A stretch of 32,909 bases of DNA, taken from NCBI GenBank assembly GCA_013359135.1, contig JABWCN010000048.1, positions 1-32,909 of the forward strand, given 5' to 3'. This DNA is from Pseudobdellovibrionaceae bacterium (lineage in GTDB: Bacteria; Bdellovibrionota; Bdellovibrionia; Bdellovibrionales; Bdellovibrionaceae). Both the position numbers and the translations under genes were made by a program. Shown here piece after piece: positions 23,570 through 32,276 of the stretch. The notes under the pieces are model-generated. The model was not told the DNA's origin. It did not search any database and saw only the letters and a list, made by a program, of their open reading frames with translations. The stretch's first letter is position 1. Each line of letters starts with the position of its first letter.

Positions 23570-26527
23570 ATGAGAAAGTTAGTATTATTTTTACATACTC
23601 TTATATTGGTAGTAGTTTTTAACTCAAATATAGCGCTTTCTCAACCCTCACAAAAAGAAGAGGAAAGGGTGTTCTTTTCCTCTTCTTTATTCCTTTATTT
23701 TTTAAGAGAAAATTCAAAAATTTCAGTTTCTCTTGTTAATAGCAAAGAAAATAAGAGTCATAAAATATTTGGACCAGGAGAAGTCAAAAGTATAACCCAT
23801 TTCGCAAATCAAGGAGCGGGAATTGAATCGATTAAACGAATTGTAGTTAAAGATTCCAAATTACCCTATGCTCAGTCTATTTCAACATGGTTTTCTATAG
23901 ACACAGTTGATGGAGTTTTATTTTTATTTAAAAAAGGAGAGTATGTATATACTTATACTTTCCCAGACATTAAAGATCTTGAGCTTATTTCAGCGGGAAG
24001 TTTTTTTCAGAGATCAGAACGCAAATATAGCATCGTTGTGTCATTAAAAGAAAAAAATGGAAAAAGTGTAACTTATATTGTGGATAGCGACTCAGGCTCA
24101 GTAAAGTTAGTTGATAATAAGTTTCGTTATTTAAGTGAGAGTGAAAGTTCAGGCTCTTTTCGCCAGACTTTTTCATACAATGAAGAAAAGCAAGAAATTG
24201 ATTTTGGTCATGGTGATAGAGTTAGATTGTCTCAGTTAGAAGTAAAATCCAAACTTAAGGTCGAGGAATACTCTTTTTCTAAAGAGAGTCAAGTAAATCA
24301 ATTTAGAAATGAGGTCCTTGGATCAGGTCAATTATCAATAAAACAAGTAGATGGGTCAGAACTTAGTATTCCTAAGCCTAGGGAGCTTACCACTGAAGAG
24401 TCGATTAATATACATGGTAAGGTTTCTTTCCCTATTGAGATAACTCACAACAATAATTCATTCAAAATAACTTTAGAGAAAGAAGGAATTTTCGTCACTA
24501 GGCAATCTGACAAAGTAAGAGTAAAAGTTTCAATTTTACAACAGCTACCATCTGTAGAAGGACATAAAGCTGGAGGTTTTGTTGTTGAAGATGGAATTCT
24601 GAAACATCCTAATCTATTAAGGCAAGTTGATTTAGGCAGAGGAAAAGATAGTTATGATGTTTTTAAGGTGGAGGCAAATTATGTTCCTACTGAAGAAAAT
24701 AAGGAAGCATTGGAATGGGTTTTAGAAAGTTTCAAAGACTTTCGTAAAAGGACTTCAAGAAGTATGTCACCCATTTCAGCAAGAAAATTGTATGTAGACA
24801 AAGTTCTTTCCCAGATGACCGGCCCAGAGAGTAGCTCTTCGGTTTTGGTCAGTGAGTCTAGTGATCGTGATCTTATTCTTTCAGAGGTATCAAGAAGGCT
24901 TCCAAGAACTTGGAAGGTATTAACCTTTGATCCTTCTGGATTTGGGGATCTTAGCATGTCTGGACAGAAAGGTGAAAAAGCAGGAAAAGTTTCTACTGCT
25001 ATTAAGTCAGTACCCATAGTCCTAGCTGCTCCCAAAGTAACAAATCTTGCTGGAGTTGGATCCGCACAAGGCTCATCCAGTGATGTTATGAACTTATTGA
25101 CACCTGACATAACTGATGAGTCTTCAGGCTGGAGACTTATGGGAACTGTCGCAGATAGTAATATACTAAGAGAAAAATTTACAGATCCAGATTTAAGAAA
25201 TAATCTTTCAACTACAATTTTGCCTGACTTATCTTTGGTTGAGGTCAAAGAACATTTGAAACAGTTTTTAGGCCATACTTTAACGAAATTTACAATCAGT
25301 GAGGAAGTTCTTGATTATCTGATAGCTAAAGCAAATCAAGCAAGGAGAACGGAATCAGAGCCAGGTCGCAGTCAGAATTTTTTAACAACTATTGCTAGGA
25401 AAATTGAGTCTGGGGCAATCACAAAAGAAGAAGTAAATAAAGCTTTAAACTATCATTTTAATATTAGTCCTCAACTTATTTCACCTGAAGGTCAAAATGC
25501 AATGCTAGATAAATTTGTTTTTAAAGCTAAAAAGAATTTATCTGGTCATGGACATTTAATTTCGAATTTTTTAGAGGGTCTTGAAATTGGTTTTGCAGGG
25601 TTACATTCAGAAAAAGGTGCTATGCAGACACTTTGGATTGAGGGTCCCCCGGGAGTGGGAAAAACTGAGTTTGCTAAACAAATGGCTAAAGCTATGAATG
25701 TTCCTCTCGGATATATTGATATGAATCAATATTCATCAGCAAGCCGTCAATCATCTGGAGACTTATTAGCGGCGATAGCAAAAAAACTAGAAAAAAATCC
25801 TAACTCTGTCATTTTGTTGGATGAGGTTGAAAAAGCTGATTTTACAGTTCTACAAGGGCTATTAATGATCTTTTCTAATGAGTATTTTGAATATCCCGTA
25901 GATGATGGTACCGGAAAAAAAGAAATGAGAAAAATGGATTGTAATGGAGCCAGTTTTGTTCTTACTTCTAATGGTATTGGCGATATGGTTTTACGTTGGT
26001 TAATGAAAAAAATTGAAAATGATCCTAAATTTGATCATATTAGCAGTGAGGAATTGAACAAAGAGTTTTTCAAAGAATTTTCAAGAGAATCATTGATAGA
26101 AATGTTAACAACAGCTGGAATGCTACCTAAAATTCCCAATGGACTACCAAGTCCATTGATAGATAGGGTTGATCTGATGGTTGCATTTCCACCTAATTTT
26201 GACGGTATGGTTGGGCTCTTAAAGATTAAATTACGAGAAATGAAAAAAAGAGCCTATGACAGCATGGGAGTTAAAATTAAACTGTCATCGGACCAGTTAA
26301 ATGAGGAGCAAATCATTAAAGAAATGGTAATGGAGGGACGAGCTTCCCAACAATCTGTTAGGACTCAAATTCGTGAGTTTGAAAAGAGAGTACAAGGTTC
26401 AATTGCACTTATTAGAAGAAGCGAACCCGAGCAGATGTCACGAGTTAAATTTTATCTAATTGATCCAAAAAGAAAACAGTTCCAAAGATTTTCTAACAAA
26501 TGTCTAGCAGGATATGTGTTTAATTAA
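23570..26527 (+). CDS. Exported ClpA/ClpB-related AAA+ ATPase
   Basis: 985 residues; GGAG lies about 6 bases before ATG 23570. Signal peptide MRKLVLFLHTLILVVVFNSN with cleavage near IALS-QP. Residues 30-370 are beta-rich and unrecognised. Residues about 376-590 follow the ClpB first ATPase domain in outline (LVSESSDRDL at the Walker A position, VPIVLAAP at Walker B, then GVGSAQGSSSDVMNLL and MGTVADSNILREKF), so both motifs are lost. Residues 640-945 are a second domain with Walker A GPPGVGKT (692-699), Walker B VILLDEVEKA (747-756), sensor LTSN (798-801), arginine finger R866 (PLIDRVD) and a possible sensor-2 R931. The GYVG pore loop of Clp proteins is missing between MNQYSSASR and DLLAAI. 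Clp proteins are normally cytosolic; this one appears exported, so how it would obtain ATP is unclear. Confidence 0.87.
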   Translation: MRKLVLFLHTLILVVVFNSNIALSQPSQKEEERVFFSSSLFLYFLRENSKISVSLVNSKENKSHKIFGPGEVKSITHFANQGAGIESIKRIVVKDSKLPYAQSISTWFSIDTVDGVLFLFKKGEYVYTYTFPDIKDLELISAGSFFQRSERKYSIVVSLKEKNGKSVTYIVDSDSGSVKLVDNKFRYLSESESSGSFRQTFSYNEEKQEIDFGHGDRVRLSQLEVKSKLKVEEYSFSKESQVNQFRNEVLGSGQLSIKQVDGSELSIPKPRELTTEESINIHGKVSFPIEITHNNNSFKITLEKEGIFVTRQSDKVRVKVSILQQLPSVEGHKAGGFVVEDGILKHPNLLRQVDLGRGKDSYDVFKVEANYVPTEENKEALEWVLESFKDFRKRTSRSMSPISARKLYVDKVLSQMTGPESSSSVLVSESSDRDLILSEVSRRLPRTWKVLTFDPSGFGDLSMSGQKGEKAGKVSTAIKSVPIVLAAPKVTNLAGVGSAQGSSSDVMNLLTPDITDESSGWRLMGTVADSNILREKFTDPDLRNNLSTTILPDLSLVEVKEHLKQFLGHTLTKFTISEEVLDYLIAKANQARRTESEPGRSQNFLTTIARKIESGAITKEEVNKALNYHFNISPQLISPEGQNAMLDKFVFKAKKNLSGHGHLISNFLEGLEIGFAGLHSEKGAMQTLWIEGPPGVGKTEFAKQMAKAMNVPLGYIDMNQYSSASRQSSGDLLAAIAKKLEKNPNSVILLDEVEKADFTVLQGLLMIFSNEYFEYPVDDGTGKKEMRKMDCNGASFVLTSNGIGDMVLRWLMKKIENDPKFDHISSEELNKEFFKEFSRESLIEMLTTAGMLPKIPNGLPSPLIDRVDLMVAFPPNFDGMVGLLKIKLREMKKRAYDSMGVKIKLSSDQLNEEQIIKEMVMEGRASQQSVRTQIREFEKRVQGSIALIRRSEPEQMSRVKFYLIDPKRKQFQRFSNKCLAGYVFN

Positions 26528-26569
26528 TAATTATCTTTAAAATATAAACGAGTAGGTATGAATTTTTTG

Positions 26570-27214
26570 TTAAGATTTTATACCTCTACCCAGCAATGTT
26601 TTTTGAAGTTTTAGTTGATAGAGTTTCATCAGATAGTTGCCCACTTCATGAGAGTCAATTATCTCAAAGGCTCTTGCAATAGCTTCAAGAGTTGACATTC
26701 CACAAGGGTTAGTTTCTTTTCTAAGATGATACTCTGCTTTGTTCTCATGAGCAATCATCACTTTTGGCAATGAGGCGAGCTCCTTGTGTCTAGATGCTAC
26801 TTTGCTTGCTTGACGCCAATTTCCATCTGGAACAATGAGTTGAATAGGTTTTGAAAATTGTGAAATAAAATCGGTAGTCAGCTCATGAGACTCACTTGAT
26901 GGAAAAAATAAAAGAGATTCATATTTTTTTTCACTACTGGAATCAAGATGTGAGGTTAAGTCTAGTGGCTTATCGATAAGGCCTCGAATCAATAGTTCGC
27001 TATTTTCTAAGGCAGCAACAGCAAGTTTACCTGAGTTTGTAGTTCTTTTTAGTTCCTTATAATGAATGATTAGAAGAAGTTTTGTTTGTGAATTTTTCTT
27101 TTTAATTTCATGGCAAAGACATAAAATAGCTGAGGAATCATTTTCTGCAAATCCTTTAGAAAATCCGCAAATATGACAAGGGTTTTTAGTTTTCCTTTTT
27201 CTATTTATTAGCAT
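26570..27214 (-). CDS. DTW-domain protein, probable tRNA-uridine aminocarboxypropyltransferase
   Basis: 214 residues of the DTW/TapT family, which adds a 3-amino-3-carboxypropyl group from S-adenosylmethionine to uridine in tRNA. Visible marks: an N-terminal zinc-type cluster CHICGFSK...CLCH, KRTTNSGKLA, LLFFPSSES, the signature region LIVPDGNWRQASKVASRH (D-G-N-W here, a common variant of DxTW) and STLEAIARAFEI near the C-terminus. It starts 9 bp after the EI stop, with AGGAAG before its ATG, so it is the last gene of the phosphotransferase transcript; a functional link to sugar uptake is not obvious. It converges with the AAA+ gene. Confidence 0.88.
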   Translation of the reverse strand: MLINRKRKTKNPCHICGFSKGFAENDSSAILCLCHEIKKKNSQTKLLLIIHYKELKRTTNSGKLAVAALENSELLIRGLIDKPLDLTSHLDSSSEKKYESLLFFPSSESHELTTDFISQFSKPIQLIVPDGNWRQASKVASRHKELASLPKVMIAHENKAEYHLRKETNPCGMSTLEAIARAFEIIDSHEVGNYLMKLYQLKLQKTLLGRGIKS

Positions 27215-27223
27215 GATACTTCC

Positions 27224-28882
27224 TTATAAATCGGCGATTTGTGCACGAACTGTAAGAATATTTTGCGCTGTCATGCTGAGCTCATCGACGCCAATAGATA
27301 TTAAATAGGGCATGATTTCTGGGTGGTGAGCAATCGATCCACACACACCAACGTGTAGTTGATTTTTCTTTGCTTCCTGAACTATGAATTTTAAAAATCT
27401 CTGAAAGCCTTCATGAGTTGGAGATGAAATTGTTTGCAATTGATTGTTCATTCGATCACAGGCATTTGAATATTGAAATAAATCGTTGGTGCCAATGCTG
27501 ATAAATGTAACTTCATCAGACACTTCTTTTAATATCCATGCTAACGAGGGAACTTCCATCATCACACCAATATTTATTTTTTTTCCGATCTGAATTTTAC
27601 TTTGCTCTAGTTCTGTCTTTACTGTGTTAAAAATTTTCTTTGCTTCTTTGATTTCTGAAATTGTGGAGACCATTGGAAACATAATTCCTAAGTCATTACA
27701 GAAATTTGAAGCTCTTAAAATAGCTCTTAATTGAGTCTTAAAAAGTTCAATTTCCTTTAAACAAAGTCTAATTCCGCGGACACCAAGAAATGGGTTTTCC
27801 TCTTTCTGAATGCGTATGTAGGGTGCTTCTTTATCCCCTCCAATATCCAAGGTTCTAATAATAATTCTTTTATGGCCTAAGTATTGAAATACAGTACGAT
27901 AAGTTTCATACTGTTCTTCTTCTGAGGGAGGAGTAATACGATCAAGAAATAAAAATTCAGTCCGATAAAGGCCAATAAATTCAGCATCGTTTTTTATTAC
28001 AGAGTCTATATCCAAAGGGCCAGAAATGTTAGCTCCAAGAGGAACTAATTTTCCCATTTTAGTTTCAGTTTTTTTTCCTTTGAAACTAAAAAGTTGTTTT
28101 TGTTTAAATTTGAAGAGAGATACTTTTTCTTCAAAACTTTTCACCTCATTTATATTAGGATTTAGAATGACCTCTGAGTTTTCTGTATCAAGAATTAAAT
28201 CTGTATACTTTGAAAGATCCAGTGTTTCTAGTTCGTGTGCTCCGACTAGACATGGAATTTCCATAGACCTTGCTAAAATAGAAGAATGTGATTGAGGACT
28301 TCCCTTTGATAGTACAAAACCAAGTACTTTAGTTTTTTCAAAACCTAAAATATCTGATGGGGTAAGATCTTCAGAAATAATAATAGAGGGGCGAGAGTCA
28401 TTTAGTTGAGAATAACTAAAATATGAAAAATTCAATTCGGGATTAATAATATAAAATAAAACCCGATTAGAAATATCTTCAAGATCCAAGACCCGTTGCT
28501 TCAGATAAGAGTCTTCAATTTCAGAAAACATATTTTTAAATAAAGAAATGACTTCCTCATAAGCTACATATGCAAATTTATTCTCATGATTAATTTTAGC
28601 AAGCGTTTGTTCTTTAACTTCTGGGTCATCTATAAGGGATTGATGAACTTCTATGATGTCTATTTTTTCTTTATCTATAGAAGTAAATTTGTTTTTTAAA
28701 TTTTCAAGATCTTGTAAAGATTTATAGAGGGCTTTTTCAAATAAAAGAGTTTCCTTTGACGGATCAAAATCAGAAAACAAGTGATGACTTCTGTTAATTT
28801 CTGAATTGCCTTTTTTGAATATGAAAATAGGTCCATGAACCATGCCAGGTGCTGCTTTTTGTCCTATTATTTTTAATGACAT
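27224..28882 (-). CDS. ptsI: PTS enzyme I (phosphoenolpyruvate-protein phosphotransferase)
   Basis: 552 residues, slightly short for EI (about 570). It takes phosphate from phosphoenolpyruvate and passes it to HPr. The phosphorylated His is H199 in GSPQSHSSILARSMEIPCLVG. The PEP-binding barrel is marked by LYRTEFLFLDR, RTLDIGGDKEAPY, NPFLGVRGIRLCL, MMEVPSL and FISIGTNDLFQYS; the catalytic Cys is in HVGVCGSIA. All key residues are present. It lies 11 bp after ptsH in the order EIICBA-HPr-EI-DTW. The active-site context (KGSPQSHS) differs a little from the usual GGxTSHS. Confidence 0.95.
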   Translation of the reverse strand: MSLKIIGQKAAPGMVHGPIFIFKKGNSEINRSHHLFSDFDPSKETLLFEKALYKSLQDLENLKNKFTSIDKEKIDIIEVHQSLIDDPEVKEQTLAKINHENKFAYVAYEEVISLFKNMFSEIEDSYLKQRVLDLEDISNRVLFYIINPELNFSYFSYSQLNDSRPSIIISEDLTPSDILGFEKTKVLGFVLSKGSPQSHSSILARSMEIPCLVGAHELETLDLSKYTDLILDTENSEVILNPNINEVKSFEEKVSLFKFKQKQLFSFKGKKTETKMGKLVPLGANISGPLDIDSVIKNDAEFIGLYRTEFLFLDRITPPSEEEQYETYRTVFQYLGHKRIIIRTLDIGGDKEAPYIRIQKEENPFLGVRGIRLCLKEIELFKTQLRAILRASNFCNDLGIMFPMVSTISEIKEAKKIFNTVKTELEQSKIQIGKKINIGVMMEVPSLAWILKEVSDEVTFISIGTNDLFQYSNACDRMNNQLQTISSPTHEGFQRFLKFIVQEAKKNQLHVGVCGSIAHHPEIMPYLISIGVDELSMTAQNILTVRAQIADL

Positions 28883-28893
28883 AGTAGAGCCAG

Positions 28894-29154
28894 CTAAACC
28901 GAAAAATGGTTGTCGATAAGAGTTGCAATTTTTTGAATAGCTTCTTCTGCGTCTGGACCATCAGCTTTAATAATGACCTCAGAACTTTGGATAATTCCTA
29001 AAGTCATTAAGCTCATGGCAGACTTAGCATTTACTGTTTTTTGATTAAAAATAACTTCAATTTTACTTTTAAAAGAAGTAGCAACTTTGGCTAATTGACC
29101 AGCTGGTCTTGCATGTAAGCCTTCAGGATTTAAGATAGTTTTTTTCATTTCCAT
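28894..29154 (-). CDS. ptsH: Phosphocarrier protein HPr
   Basis: 86 residues from ATG 29154 (AGGAG 8 bases upstream; a TTG one codon earlier is less likely). HPr carries phosphate from EI to the sugar-specific EIIA domain. The active-site H14 is in GLHARPAG, and S45 lies in NAKSAMSLMTLG, the position phosphorylated by HPr kinase in many bacteria; no hprK is in the window. Size and sequence are typical. It sits between the EIICBA and EI genes with very short gaps, a classic operon. Confidence 0.95.
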   Translation of the reverse strand: MEMKKTILNPEGLHARPAGQLAKVATSFKSKIEVIFNQKTVNAKSAMSLMTLGIIQSSEVIIKADGPDAEEAIQKIATLIDNHFSV

Positions 29155-29165
29155 CAAGTAGACTC

Positions 29166-31136
29166 CTATTTCAAATGAGTATTATTTGAGATATCTATTT
29201 TATAAAATTCATTCGGTAAATGCACCACTAGCTCAGGATTTGTAAAAACGATAGGGGTTAAGTGAGACTTAGCTTTCTGTTTTACTAATGCTAAATCAAA
29301 CTCTATGAGTTTTTGACCCTTATGAACTGCGTCTCCTATAGAGACAAAGGGGGTAAAACCTTCACCTTTCATTTTAACAGTATCAATCCCTATATGTATA
29401 AGAGCTTCCATTCCATCAGTTCTTTTTAAGATAATAGCATGGTTAGTTGGAAACAAGTGCATGACTTCTCCATCAAAAGGAGCTTGAATCAAACCAACAG
29501 AGGGGTCAATCAAAAAACCTTCTCCCAAAACTTTTTCAGCAAAAGTTTCGTCAGGAGTTTGGTTAATATGTAAAATATCTCCTTGAATTGGAATAAGAAA
29601 ACCATTGTATTCATTGGTTGAAAGACTTTTATCTGGTTCAATTTCTTTTGAGTCTTTTAAATTACTTTTCGATAAATCTACAGTAGATGAGTCTAATCGT
29701 ATAATAGATTTGATTTCTTCTTTTATTTTATCTGACTGTACACCAAAGACAATTTGAAAATTATTCCCCGTATTCATTGTTCCGGCAGCACCCAGGCTTT
29801 TGAAGTTATCTTTTTTTACAAGGCTTGCCTGCTTTACTGTTACCCGTAACCTAGTGATGCAGGCATCAATGCTGTCTATATTCTCTTTTCCACCAAGAGC
29901 TAACAGAATCTGTCTTGCTTTTTCATTCTGTGAATTACTTTCTCTTTTTTCAGGTGGCTGTGTGATATTTTCGACGATTTCTCGTCCGATAGTCTTGAGG
30001 TTGAAAAGACCGATAAGAAAATAAAAAGTTCCAAAATAAGTTAAACCTATCAAAGGGCCAACAATGAGCCACAAAGATAAACTATTCTTTTGATTAAAAA
30101 AACCAACGATAAAATCAATTAATGAAGCAGAAAAAGTATAGCCCAAATGAATATCAAATTGGGAGGTTAAAATGCCAGATAAAAATGCTAATATCACATG
30201 AACTACAAAAAGAATTGGGGCTACAAAAATAAAAGCAAATTCAATAGGTTCAGTAATTCCAGTAATAATAGAGGTAAGTGCTGCCGAAAGCATAACTCCT
30301 CCGACAAGTTTCCTTTTTTCTGAGGGGGCTCTTAAGACCATAGCTAGTGCTGCCATAGGGAGACCAAACAGCATAATAGGAAATTCAGAAGCCATAAATT
30401 TTCCAGCGGCTGGATCTCCACCGAAGTATCTGGCAGATTCACCTCTTAAAATTTGTCCTGCAGAATTGGTGTATTCACCAAATTCAAATAAAAAAGGTGG
30501 ATAATAGACGTGGTGTAGGCCTAGTGGTATCAAAAGTCGTTTTCCTGCAGCATATAGTCCTGGTCCCCAATCTGAGGTCATTACTTCATGTCCAAAATGT
30601 TGAATTCCATGTTGTATTGGAGGCCATGTGACTCCTAGTGCTAATCCTAGAATTAAACAAGAGCCTGCACTTAGAATAGGAATAAGTCTTTTTCCAGAAA
30701 AAAATCCAAAGATGGGATTCAATTGGGTTTCGTGAAAACGATTATATAAATAAGCAGCCAAAGAACCTGTGGCAATACCACCAAAAACCCCCGTGTTGAT
30801 GGCTAATTCCCCAGGAGAAAATCCAGAAATAACTTTTAAAACATTGAATAAAGTAAAGTAACCTACAGCAGCAGAGAGCGCTGCAACTCCAGCACCTTGA
30901 GAAAAACCAACTGCCACACCCATGGCAAATATAACTGGTAGTTGTTCAAAAATAGAAATACCACCACTGAATAAAATTTCACCCAGGTTTTTAATAATGG
31001 AAATTTCAATAAAATTATCTTTTAGAATTCTTCCCATAGCCACTAGTAGACCAGCGGCAGGTAATACGGAGACAGGAATCATTAATGACTGTCCGACTTT
31101 TTGTAGTAAGGTAAATATTTTATCTAAAAATTTCAT
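29166..31136 (-). CDS. PTS transporter EIICBA, glucose/N-acetylglucosamine family
   Basis: 656 residues with domains in the order C-B-A. The membrane EIIC part spans about 1-385 (GLHHVYYPPFLFEFGEYTNS, DPAAGKFMASEFPIMLFGLP, ITGITEPIEF). EIIB is about 405-480 with phosphorylated C426 in DACITRLRV. EIIA is about 510-650 with IQAPFDGEV and phosphorylated H581 in EALIHIGIDTVK; H566 (TNHA) is the supporting His. It imports and phosphorylates a hexose. NagE and Gram-positive PtsG share this domain order, so I cannot choose between glucose and N-acetylglucosamine; the latter would fit a bacterium degrading peptidoglycan or chitin. GGAG precedes the ATG by about 6 bases. First gene of the operon. Confidence 0.92.
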   Translation of the reverse strand: MKFLDKIFTLLQKVGQSLMIPVSVLPAAGLLVAMGRILKDNFIEISIIKNLGEILFSGGISIFEQLPVIFAMGVAVGFSQGAGVAALSAAVGYFTLFNVLKVISGFSPGELAINTGVFGGIATGSLAAYLYNRFHETQLNPIFGFFSGKRLIPILSAGSCLILGLALGVTWPPIQHGIQHFGHEVMTSDWGPGLYAAGKRLLIPLGLHHVYYPPFLFEFGEYTNSAGQILRGESARYFGGDPAAGKFMASEFPIMLFGLPMAALAMVLRAPSEKRKLVGGVMLSAALTSIITGITEPIEFAFIFVAPILFVVHVILAFLSGILTSQFDIHLGYTFSASLIDFIVGFFNQKNSLSLWLIVGPLIGLTYFGTFYFLIGLFNLKTIGREIVENITQPPEKRESNSQNEKARQILLALGGKENIDSIDACITRLRVTVKQASLVKKDNFKSLGAAGTMNTGNNFQIVFGVQSDKIKEEIKSIIRLDSSTVDLSKSNLKDSKEIEPDKSLSTNEYNGFLIPIQGDILHINQTPDETFAEKVLGEGFLIDPSVGLIQAPFDGEVMHLFPTNHAIILKRTDGMEALIHIGIDTVKMKGEGFTPFVSIGDAVHKGQKLIEFDLALVKQKAKSHLTPIVFTNPELVVHLPNEFYKIDISNNTHLK

Positions 31137-31377
31137 GGTAGCTCCAAACTTATGTTGTTATAATTCACTATTTTTCTGAGGAATGCATCTTGAATTTTAT
31201 CTTCAGTTTGAGACGGTAATTTTTCTGTAAAATTAAATAGTTATGAGGAATTAAAATTAATTAATATAGTTTTCATGGGACTTTAAAGGCTATGCTGTAG
31301 GCTGATGTTATAGCCAAGATTAACTTGAGCTTATAAAAAATTGGGCACAAATCATGCCTCAAACTAAAGGAGAATTT

Positions 31378-31710
31378 ATGAAAAAAATAACTCTGAAAAT
31401 AGCGCTAGTTTTATTTACTGCCTCTACTATGGTTTTTGCTGAAGAAAAATCAAATATTTCAGAAAACAGGGAAGAGTTGATTAAGCAAAGAGAGCAAAAT
31501 CAGCAAAAAAGAATTGATGAGGGCGTAAAAAGTGGAGCGATTAATGCGGAAGAAAGTCAAAAACTACAAAAACAACAGGAGAAAATAAAAAAGGTAGAAC
31601 AAAAAGCCACAGAAGATGGTAGAGTTTCCAAAAAAGAATTTAATAAAATCGAGAAAATGCAAAAAGCTGCTAGTCATTCAATTAAGCATAAAAAAACAAA
31701 TAAACATTAA
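31378..31710 (+). CDS. Small secreted charged helical protein
   Basis: 110 residues from ATG 31378, with AAAGGAG 5 bases upstream; a frame from 31354 is an artefact of an earlier ATG. Signal peptide MKKITLKIALVLFTASTMVFA, cleavage before EEKSN. The mature chain is helical: QQKRIDEGVKSGAINAEESQ, then KVEQKATEDGRVSKKEFNKI and MQKAASHSIKHKKTNKH. The pattern R-I-x-x-G-x-x-S-G-x-[IL]-[NT]-x-x-E followed by A-x-x-D-G-x-[VL]-[ST]-x-x-E and a final [SxxI]-x-x-x-K-H is one I know from small exported proteins in many Proteobacteria. Their function is unknown. It is divergent from the PTS operon and ends at a strong terminator. Confidence 0.82.
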   Translation: MKKITLKIALVLFTASTMVFAEEKSNISENREELIKQREQNQQKRIDEGVKSGAINAEESQKLQKQQEKIKKVEQKATEDGRVSKKEFNKIEKMQKAASHSIKHKKTNKH

Positions 31711-31726
31711 AAAATTATTTTTATTA

Positions 31727-31760
31727 CCAAAAATAGGAAGGATTTACCTTCCTATTTTGG
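31727..31760. terminator. Bidirectional terminator between convergent genes
   Basis: CCAAAAATAGGAAGG (31727-31741) and CCTTCCTATTTTGG (31747-31760) pair with one bulged A around a 5-nt loop. It lies 16 bp after the small secreted protein gene and 50 bp after the minus-strand zinc-ribbon gene, with A/T-rich flanks on both sides. Confidence 0.7.
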
Positions 31761-31809
31761 ATCATTATAAAAAATACTTTTCTTGGGTCTACAGTTATAA
31801 TGAAATAAA

Positions 31810-32169
31810 TCAATTTTTGGTGATAAACTCTCCTTCTTCATTTTTTAAGTCAGAAAGTTGTTTTTGAAGTTCTTCGTAATAAGAATTATCTCTTTCACTC
31901 CAAGTTGTTTGTCTTTCGATCATCTGTGCAATTTCTATAGATAGAGCTTTTTGAAGACTTTTATTAGCCTGTAGTCCAAGGTTAAAGTTAAGATCGTTGT
32001 TCTGCGCCAAGCTAGCCTTAAAAAAATGGGTGGCACCACATTGAGGGCAGTTGACTAATTCTCTATGAGAATCATTTTGAAAAACAAAATAATCTACAAT
32101 AAGGTTGGCTCCACAATAACATACTATTCTCTTTTGTTCTTTTCTATAAGCACTGGTTGTTGTATTCAT
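31810..32169 (-). CDS. Zinc-ribbon-like small protein
   Basis: 119 residues from ATG 32169, set by GAGG 6 bases upstream; the longer frame to 32181 starts with TTG. Two Cys pairs, CYCG (CxC) and CPQCGATHFF (CxxC), separated by about 22 residues, would make a zinc-ribbon. The C-terminal half is helical and charged (RDNSYYEELQKQLSDLKNEE). No signal peptide; probably cytoplasmic. A nucleic-acid or protein contact role is possible but unproven. No family name is recognised. Confidence 0.7.
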   Translation of the reverse strand: MNTTTSAYRKEQKRIVCYCGANLIVDYFVFQNDSHRELVNCPQCGATHFFKASLAQNNDLNFNLGLQANKSLQKALSIEIAQMIERQTTWSERDNSYYEELQKQLSDLKNEEGEFITKN

Positions 32170-32276
32170 CTTAAACCTCAAAAATAATAGATTTAAACTG
32201 ACTACCGCACGTACAAAGCTTCAGAGCAAAACAAAATATTTTAATGTCTATTGTGAATTTATTACGAAATTTTTGA

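Noticed and set aside
24679-25248. 189-codon frame antisense to the AAA+ gene
   Set aside because: It is the complement of a strongly coding region with recognisable domain motifs and has no independent support.
26552-26589. Possible terminator between the convergent AAA+ and DTW genes (GGTAT/ATACC)
   Set aside because: Arms are only five bases plus a bulge and lie partly within the DTW coding region.
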